A stretch of DNA of 64,000 nucleotides. It comes from Deinococcus taeanensis (lineage in GTDB: Bacteria; Deinococcota; Deinococci; Deinococcales; Deinococcaceae). Below, in pieces: positions 58,954-64,000 of this stretch; positions within the stretch are counted from its first letter, which is position 1; every line of letters begins with the position of its first letter. A program made the translations under genes and the position numbers. The notes under the pieces were generated by a model. It saw nothing but the letters and a program-made list of their open reading frames with translations. It did no database searches and was not told the DNA's origin. The stretch covers positions 399,001-463,000 of the forward strand of contig NZ_CP083455.1 in assembly GCF_020229735.1 (NCBI RefSeq). Reading direction: 5' to 3'.

Positions 58954-58959
58954 AGTCTA
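58954..58959 (-). promoter_or_regulatory. TANNNT -10 box, probable leaderless start
   Basis: TAGACT on the minus strand ends 7 bases before the alaS ATG, and lies next to the hairpin at 58962-59003. Confidence 0.5.
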
Positions 58960-58961
58960 GC

Positions 58962-59003
58962 GCGCCCATCCAGACCCACGCATATGAGGGTCTGGATGGG
59001 CGC
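58962..59003 (-). terminator. Hairpin between the AT-rich operon and alaS
   Basis: A perfect 16-bp stem (58962-58977 with 58988-59003) with a 10-base loop. On the minus strand it is followed by the T-rich GCTAGACTTTCTTTT. It can end the upstream AT-rich operon and sits against the alaS promoter region. Confidence 0.75.
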
Positions 59004-59036
59004 ACGAAGTGACACGTTCGGAGCTGCGGGATTGGC

Positions 59037-59666
59037 TTATCGCAGCGGCACCCGCGAAAACCCCGAGCCTGTCCACATTAGCTTCAACACATCAAGTCGA
59101 TCCCCGCACGAGTAATCGTTCGTCGCTAGAACCGTGCATTTCGCCAGCAGGCGATTATCGTCTGGCTTTAAAGAGATGATGATGCTTGTCCCGAACCGTG
59201 GCAGGTTCACCACTGTCCGCACTGATCCCGTTGGAATCACGCCCGTCACCTTTCGATAGAATGCTGCCGCCTCCGCTGGAGATACGCGCAGCAGACCGCT
59301 GACTTCCTTTAGCTTGAATTTTGTATCAAACAGATAAAGAGCTTGCACATCCTCATCTCCTCGGTACCGGTTCAAGCCTATTGCGCCCCCACCGTCTTTT
59401 CCACTCCATACTGTGAACTCCAGAAAGCTGCCCTCACCCAGACGCATGTTCGCGTACTGGTTCTTCCGATCTACCAAACTTCCCGGAGTGAATAGCAGCT
59501 TTTCACGGGCTGCGGTTGATAGTTTCCGCAACGCTTTTACCTCCGGATCATTACGGAGCGCCGGAATGGCGGATATGGGCACAAGTTGCCAGCTCTTCTC
59601 GAGAGACAAGGCTGAAGCGGTTGAAAGAATCGCGAGAGATGCCAATGCATTTGCGTGTATGCTCAT
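59037..59666 (-). CDS. Exported protein of unknown function, partner of the upstream hydrolase
   Basis: 209 residues with a signal peptide (about 1-20, cleaved near SALS). The rest is mixed alpha/beta with two late cysteines ('AKCTVLATNDYSC', 11 residues apart) that could form a disulfide outside the cytoplasm. No family recognised. AAAGGA is 7 bases before the ATG, and the start is 1 base after the stop of the hydrolase gene (TAAAATG), so the two are tightly coupled. GC is lower than in the surrounding chromosome. Its position and export make an immunity or chaperone role conceivable; this is inference. Confidence 0.7.
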   Translation of the reverse strand: MSIHANALASLAILSTASALSLEKSWQLVPISAIPALRNDPEVKALRKLSTAAREKLLFTPGSLVDRKNQYANMRLGEGSFLEFTVWSGKDGGGAIGLNRYRGDEDVQALYLFDTKFKLKEVSGLLRVSPAEAAAFYRKVTGVIPTGSVRTVVNLPRFGTSIIISLKPDDNRLLAKCTVLATNDYSCGDRLDVLKLMWTGSGFSRVPLR

Positions 59667-59667
59667 T

Positions 59668-61518
59668 TTAATTCCTTTCAAAGGCGGCAATCCATAAGAA
59701 AGTAAATTTAGAAACTTGTGTCCAGGGAAAGACGACATCTTCGCCGACGCCCTCCTCTTTCTTTGTAGAATTTAGATTACCTGAATAGCTTGCGGTTACG
59801 TGGTTTGGATTGTATGCAAGGAGACTTGGTAAGCGCCCATATGGGTCATCGACGGTAATCCCGCTTTGATTCACTGACTGAAGTCTGATAATATGACCAT
59901 TCAAACTCATCATGATGCCTTGTCCTTCTCTTAGTCGCGGTAGTAGGTCCTGAGACCATTTGTCATAACCACCTCTATAATTATAAAAATGCTTAGTCTC
60001 TCGAGCTTTCAATTGCCGTGCTATTCCCGCCCAGCCGCTTTGAGTAGTTCTAGGAGGAAGGTTGTTCTCACGTCTTACTCTTTCTAAGAAATCCTCATAC
60101 TGCTCGTCCGATGGATTCTGAATACCCAAAGTTTCAAGTACCATAGTCAGTGACGTGAGGTTGCACATTATATCTCCAATTGGCTTTCCAGTATAAATTA
60201 CCCAATGGAGTTTTCCATCTCTTCCCTTATAAGTCCACCGGTCCGATTGTAGGCCAACAGAATTGTTGTTACGCTGATTTCTGTAGGGTACTTTCGTTTG
60301 GAGTAGCTCAAAAAGATCTCCCTGTGTTCTTTTGCTGGTCATCTTCCCAATCATCGATCTGGCTAAGTTTATTTCCCTGATGCTGTATGTTTTCTTATAA
60401 GTAGTCAAGCCGATTAGCCGGTCGAGCTGGTCTGGTGAGCCTTCATTTGATGTACGATTTTTGTTGGATTGATCATCGCTGTCATTTTTCTCGGTCTCTT
60501 TATTAATGAGCGATGTTTGCTTCTCAACATCCACGCCACAACCCTTCATAATATCAATCAAGCTTTCGGCATATTTTCCTGGTTGACCTGTATTTGCATA
60601 CCCTGCCCGATCTATAGCATACGCTGCTTCTTTTAGTGTTTTAGATTCAAAGTAGCCAGCTTTTCTATACCTGGGATTATCAAATGTGAAATTCGCTCGT
60701 GCTATAAACGCATCCAAAGAGTCATTATAGTCCGCAAACGGCTCTGACTTATCCACTGTCTTCGATTGTTTTGGATCCCACTCTTTGGTCATTACAAATG
60801 TACGAGGTTTATCAGGATCAAATTCTTTGATGCCAAAAATATTATTTTTCCCTGAATGTAATCTTCCCCATGAAGATTCAGTTGCCCATTGCGCTGCAAT
60901 TAATTCGGGGTAAGGTACTCCAAGCTTTTGAAGTGCGTTTACGATGTGAAAGTAAACTTCATGTCTTTCCTTCTTCTCCGAGGATTTTGGCGTATAATTG
61001 ACATTATTGATTTCATTTGCTAGGTTCAAAGGTATATCAATTCGATTTAAATGACCAGATTCCTCCTTATCTCCGTTACGAATAGTGGATGTCGAAGATT
61101 TAGCTATAATTTCCCCTGTACTAACAGGGATAACAGATAAACGCAAGTTACCAACTTCGAATTTTCCTTTATGTGTATTGTTAATAAAACGCGATTTCAG
61201 AATTGTGCCGTCAGGGCTTATTCTTCCTTGAAATTCGGCATTGTTTTCTGTACCTCGAAGTACAAAAGTGTTGTCCTTAAAAAGTTGTCCTTCGAGGTGC
61301 CATCCTCTTCCTCTACCGGGTATCGCCTGGTAGCGAGCACTGAGCTCTCCATTGGGTTTGCGGATGATCCGTAATTGAAAAGTAACGCCTTTGGCCTTGC
61401 CGCGGAAGGTGCGTTCCCAAGTCTGCTGGGTGCTTTTTAAGGAGCGCGGGGTTGAGACAGAAGTGGGGGCCTTTAGCTGCGGTGCGATGCCGGTGATGGG
61501 CTCTTTGGTGTCGAACAT
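59668..61518 (-). CDS. Two-domain hydrolase: glucosaminidase plus C39-like cysteine peptidase
   Basis: 616 residues without a signal peptide, from ATG 61518 (GGAGG 4 bases upstream). Residues about 30-135 form a beta-rich N-terminal domain; about 185-330 is a glucosaminidase (FlgJ/LytG-type) domain with Glu214 in 'AAQWATESSWGRLHSGKNNIFGIK'; 340-400 is a polar linker; 405-616 is a C39-like peptidase domain with Cys451 ('IMCNLTSL'), His541 ('NGHIIRL') and Asp556/557 ('VDDPYG'). The gene is strikingly AT-rich compared with its neighbours except its first ~130 bases, a sign of transfer or domain exchange. Confidence 0.8.
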   Translation of the reverse strand: MFDTKEPITGIAPQLKAPTSVSTPRSLKSTQQTWERTFRGKAKGVTFQLRIIRKPNGELSARYQAIPGRGRGWHLEGQLFKDNTFVLRGTENNAEFQGRISPDGTILKSRFINNTHKGKFEVGNLRLSVIPVSTGEIIAKSSTSTIRNGDKEESGHLNRIDIPLNLANEINNVNYTPKSSEKKERHEVYFHIVNALQKLGVPYPELIAAQWATESSWGRLHSGKNNIFGIKEFDPDKPRTFVMTKEWDPKQSKTVDKSEPFADYNDSLDAFIARANFTFDNPRYRKAGYFESKTLKEAAYAIDRAGYANTGQPGKYAESLIDIMKGCGVDVEKQTSLINKETEKNDSDDQSNKNRTSNEGSPDQLDRLIGLTTYKKTYSIREINLARSMIGKMTSKRTQGDLFELLQTKVPYRNQRNNNSVGLQSDRWTYKGRDGKLHWVIYTGKPIGDIMCNLTSLTMVLETLGIQNPSDEQYEDFLERVRRENNLPPRTTQSGWAGIARQLKARETKHFYNYRGGYDKWSQDLLPRLREGQGIMMSLNGHIIRLQSVNQSGITVDDPYGRLPSLLAYNPNHVTASYSGNLNSTKKEEGVGEDVVFPWTQVSKFTFLWIAAFERN

Positions 61519-61577
61519 TTGACCTCCGGTTCAGGTAGCGTACCGGGTGGTCTGGGGGTGGCGTGGCGCACATGAGG

Positions 61578-61606
61578 CAGGCCCGGCTGTTGATGCGCCG
61601 GGCCTG
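61578..61606 (-). terminator. Hairpin downstream of the response regulator gene
   Basis: A perfect 10-bp stem (61578-61587 with 61597-61606) and a 9-base loop, 16 bases past the stop codon. Confidence 0.6.
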
Positions 61607-61621
61607 TTGCTGTTCGTGTTG

Positions 61622-62656
61622 TCAGTCGAGGTCGACGGCCCACCAGGCTTCTCGCTGGGCGGCGAGGCGGGCGCGGGGGTCGCCGATGGTGTCGAGGGCT
61701 TTGGCGAGGCCCTGCCAGTCGTTTTCGCTCATGGGGTCGATGGCGAGGGCGCGCTGGTGGAATTGCGCGGCATCGCGGTCGCGGCCGGCGGCGGTGGCGG
61801 CGCGGGCAGCGATGCCGAGCAGGTTGAGCTGTTTCTGTTCGAGGCGGGCGCGGACGTCGTCGGCCCAGGGGCTGTCGGTGCCGGGGAGGAAGTGTCCGTA
61901 CTGCGCGACGAGTTCGCGGAGTTCTTCAAGGCCGAGGCTGCCGTGTTCGGCCTGTGCGGCGAGCAGTTCGAAGCGTTGCACGTCGTATTCGGGGTTGATG
62001 TCGCCGGCGAGGGCGTAGCGGCGGTTGGTGCTGACGACGGATTCGTTGCTGAGGCTGCGGCGCAGGCGGTGCAGGGTGGTGTGGAAGAGGCTGCTGGCGC
62101 GCGCCTCGTCCTTTTCGGGCCAGAGGGCTTCGGCCGCTTCCCAGCTGGTGACTTCCTTGTGTTCGAGGAGGTAGAAGAACAACTCCAGGGCTTTGCGGCT
62201 GACCCAGGTGACGGCGGTGCCTTTCCACACGACCTGTGCGGTGCCGAGGCCTTTGGCCTGCATGCCGCTTTCGCCTTGCAGGGTGAGGCCGGCGCGGCGC
62301 AGCCGGGCGTCGATGGCGGTGGTGAGGTCCTGCGGCGTGAAGGGTTTGGGGAGGTAGTCGTCGGCGCCGAGGTTCATGCCGCGTCGGACGTCGCCGCGTT
62401 CGGCGTGGCTGGAGAGCAGCATGAATGGAATGGCGGAAAGCTGTTCGTGTGAGCGGACTTTCTCCAGGAATTCCAGGCCGGTCATGTAGGGCATGACGAC
62501 GTCGCTGATGACGAGGTCGGGCGTGAAGACCTTGAGGAGGTCGAGGGCCTCGACGGGGTGGGTGCTGGTGCGCACCTCGTGCCCGGCGCGGGAGAGGATC
62601 ACGCTGACAAGCTTGAGGATGGCGGCGTCGTCATCCACCACGAGAATGCGGGGCAT
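61622..62656 (-). CDS. Response regulator with receiver, winged-helix and BTAD-like domains
   Basis: 344 residues. The receiver domain (1-120) has the acidic pocket (Asp8-10), phospho-acceptor Asp52 ('[13 protein letters not shown]') and Lys in 'YLPKPFTP'. A SARP-type winged helix follows (about 140-225, '[46 protein letters not shown]'), then a BTAD-like helical region (about 235-344). No sensor kinase is adjacent. The order REC-wHTH-BTAD is found in some Deinococcus and cyanobacterial-type regulators; targets unknown. Confidence 0.88.
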   Translation of the reverse strand: MPRILVVDDDAAILKLVSVILSRAGHEVRTSTHPVEALDLLKVFTPDLVISDVVMPYMTGLEFLEKVRSHEQLSAIPFMLLSSHAERGDVRRGMNLGADDYLPKPFTPQDLTTAIDARLRRAGLTLQGESGMQAKGLGTAQVVWKGTAVTWVSRKALELFFYLLEHKEVTSWEAAEALWPEKDEARASSLFHTTLHRLRRSLSNESVVSTNRRYALAGDINPEYDVQRFELLAAQAEHGSLGLEELRELVAQYGHFLPGTDSPWADDVRARLEQKQLNLLGIAARAATAAGRDRDAAQFHQRALAIDPMSENDWQGLAKALDTIGDPRARLAAQREAWWAVDLD

Positions 62657-62738
62657 ACGGTGAGTGTAACAGGCGCTTCCGGGGTGGGGGTGTGCGGCTG
62701 GGGCTGCGCCCCCGCTTGGGTGGCGGGAGGGGATGGTC

Positions 62739-62744
62739 TAGGCT
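62739..62744 (+). promoter_or_regulatory. TANNNT -10 box, probable leaderless start
   Basis: TAGGCT ends 7 bases before the ATG at 62752. Confidence 0.55.
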
Positions 62745-62751
62745 GGCGGGC

Positions 62752-64000
62752 ATGACCGCTGATCTGACGGTAGTGCATGCCCGGACCCTCACGCTTGATG
62801 ACGCTCTGCCGGAGGTGGAGGCGGTTCTGGTGGGGGGCGGGCGGGTGTTGATGGCCGGGTCGCGTGAGGCGGTGCGGGGGGCGGCGCCGGGCGCGCGGGT
62901 GCTGGATCACCGGGACGTGCTGCTCACGCCGGGGCTGTCGGAGGCGCACATTCACCTGGTGACGTACGGCTTTTCGCTTTCGCAGGTGGGGTTGCATGGA
63001 GCGCGGAGTGTGTCGGAGGTGCAGGCGCGCGTGGCGCACCGGGTGCTGAACACGCCGGCCGGAACGTGGATCCGGGGCGGGGGGTTTCTGCTGTCGGAGC
63101 TGGGGTTGGGGGAATACCCGTCGGCGGCGCTGCTTGATGAGGTGAGTCCGCACCATCCGGTGATGCTGTACTCGCGGGACCTGCACATGGCGTGGGTGAA
63201 CAGTGCGGCGCTTCGGGCGGCGGGGGTGCATGAGGGCACGCCGGACCCGGAGGGGGGGCGGGTGGTGCGGCCGCTGGGGTGTCTGCTGGAGAACGCGTCG
63301 GCGCTGGTGGCGCGGGCGATTCCGGCGCCGACGGAGGCGGAGTTCCTGACGGCGGCCCGGGCGGGCGCGCAGGATCTGGCGGAGCGGGGGTACGTGAGTG
63401 CGCACACCATGGCGTTTGAAGCGCCGGACGCGCCGCGGGCGTTGCAGCGGCTGGCGCAGCAGGGGGAGCTGCCGCTGAGGGTGTGGGCGTGCCTGCCGCA
63501 CGAGCGGCTGGGTCAGGCGCAGGCGTTGGGGCTGGCGCGCACGCCGGGCGGGTTGTTCCAGTGGGGCGGGGTGAAGTTCTTCGCGGACGGCGCGTTGGGG
63601 AGCCGCACGGCGTGGCTGCATGCGCCGGGTTTCGCGGATGGCTCCGGGACGGGTATTCCGCTGGACCCGCCGGAGTTGATCCGGGAGGTGGGGCGCGCGG
63701 CGATTGAGCTGGGGCTCACGCCGGTCACGCATGCCATCGGGGACCGCGCGAACACGGAGGTGCTGGACGCGTACGACGCCCTGCGGCCACAGGCGCAGGC
63801 GCGTGGGATTCGCCTGCGCATCGAGCATGCGCAGCACCTGAGGGCGGAGGACGTGCCGCGCTTCCGGGGGCTGACGGCGAGCGTGCAGCCGATTCACCTG
63901 CAGGCGGACGGCCCGATGATCCGGTCACTGATGCCGCATCTGGAGAGCCTGAGTTACGCGTTCCGGTCGCTGCGGGATGCGGGGGCGGTGCTGGCGTTCG
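62752..64000 (+). CDS. Amidohydrolase, YtcJ-like (partial, runs off the window)
   Basis: At least 416 residues; the frame is open to the window's end. The amidohydrolase metal motif H-x-H is at '[13 protein letters not shown]', followed by '[18 protein letters not shown]', '[17 protein letters not shown]' and '[20 protein letters not shown]' and 'RIEHAQHL', all typical of the YtcJ group of amidohydrolases. The substrate is unknown. It has no signal peptide. The start has TAGGCT 7 bases upstream. Confidence 0.9.
   Translation, partial: MTADLTVVHARTLTLDDALPEVEAVLVGGGRVLMAGSREAVRGAAPGARVLDHRDVLLTPGLSEAHIHLVTYGFSLSQVGLHGARSVSEVQARVAHRVLNTPAGTWIRGGGFLLSELGLGEYPSAALLDEVSPHHPVMLYSRDLHMAWVNSAALRAAGVHEGTPDPEGGRVVRPLGCLLENASALVARAIPAPTEAEFLTAARAGAQDLAERGYVSAHTMAFEAPDAPRALQRLAQQGELPLRVWACLPHERLGQAQALGLARTPGGLFQWGGVKFFADGALGSRTAWLHAPGFADGSGTGIPLDPPELIREVGRAAIELGLTPVTHAIGDRANTEVLDAYDALRPQAQARGIRLRIEHAQHLRAEDVPRFRGLTASVQPIHLQADGPMIRSLMPHLESLSYAFRSLRDAGAVLAF

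Larger units (their letters stand above)
59037..61518. mobile_element. AT-rich genomic island (two-gene cassette)
   Basis: Base composition falls sharply from about 59100 and recovers near 61400 inside the first codons of the hydrolase gene. No integrase, transposase, target duplication or attachment site was seen at the edges, so the mode of entry is unknown. Confidence 0.55.

Overview
The window reads as a piece of a Deinococcus chromosome. It has very high GC and dense coding, and many genes have a TANNNT -10 box 5-7 bases before the start codon, the leaderless-mRNA signature known from Deinococcus. The gene set also fits: a CoaX-type pantothenate kinase, PxpABC, SARP/BTAD-type regulators, SufU plus SufE, and an Lrp/alanine dehydrogenase pair. 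Assignment is by recognition of sequence and families only; no search was run.

Layout. 1-10 kb: end of coaX, a Zn-alcohol dehydrogenase/SRPBCC pair, an SDR, a Pit phosphate transporter with its DUF47 partner, a 1020-residue multidomain amylase lipoprotein behind a LacI-type palindrome, a DUF427 protein and a degenerate GGDEF protein. 10-15 kb: 5-oxoprolinase genes, pxpBC separated from pxpA by an oppositely oriented S41-peptidase lipoprotein, then a nitrilase-fold membrane protein lacking the catalytic Cys. 15.4-15.7 kb: a tRNA operon Ser(UGA)-Ser(GCU)-Arg(ACG) with a consensus promoter and terminator, followed by a decayed ABC-transporter fragment. 16-25 kb: trmL-ispF, a degenerate GGDEF protein with two PF03640-like paralogues, a NUDIX/YigZ/AfsR-like regulator operon, a DUF4403 protein and a membrane-protein pseudogene. 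25-34 kb: yjbQ, purA (leader terminator), folE, sufU with an M20 amidohydrolase, a Gfo/Idh/MocA dehydrogenase, and the pyrR-pyrB-pyrC operon preceded by an unlisted 26-codon leader ORF containing an intrinsic terminator. 34-50 kb: hsp20, a PSD-like protein without its processing site, a cyclophilin lipoprotein, lrp/ald, an MsbA-type ABC exporter, an aldo/keto reductase, PBP4, rdgB, a frameshifted membrane-protein pseudogene, sufE diverging from a rhodanese, and several exported or small proteins. 50.8-56.1 kb: a two-gene operon of a small ubiquitin-like protein ending in Gly-Gly and a 1600-residue DUF4132 protein. 56-64 kb: alaS, an AT-rich island with a two-domain peptidoglycan/peptide hydrolase plus an exported partner, a REC-wHTH-BTAD response regulator, and an amidohydrolase running off the end.

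Most of the window is housekeeping: nucleotide synthesis (pyr, purA, rdgB), Fe-S assembly and sulfur transfer (sufU, sufE, rhodanese), cofactors (coaX, folE, ispF), envelope and phosphate uptake. The parts most likely to hold undescribed biology are the Ubl-DUF4132 operon, the AT-rich hydrolase/partner pair, the translated pyr attenuator, and a run of enzyme-fold proteins missing a key catalytic residue (S41, nitrilase, PSD and two GGDEF proteins).
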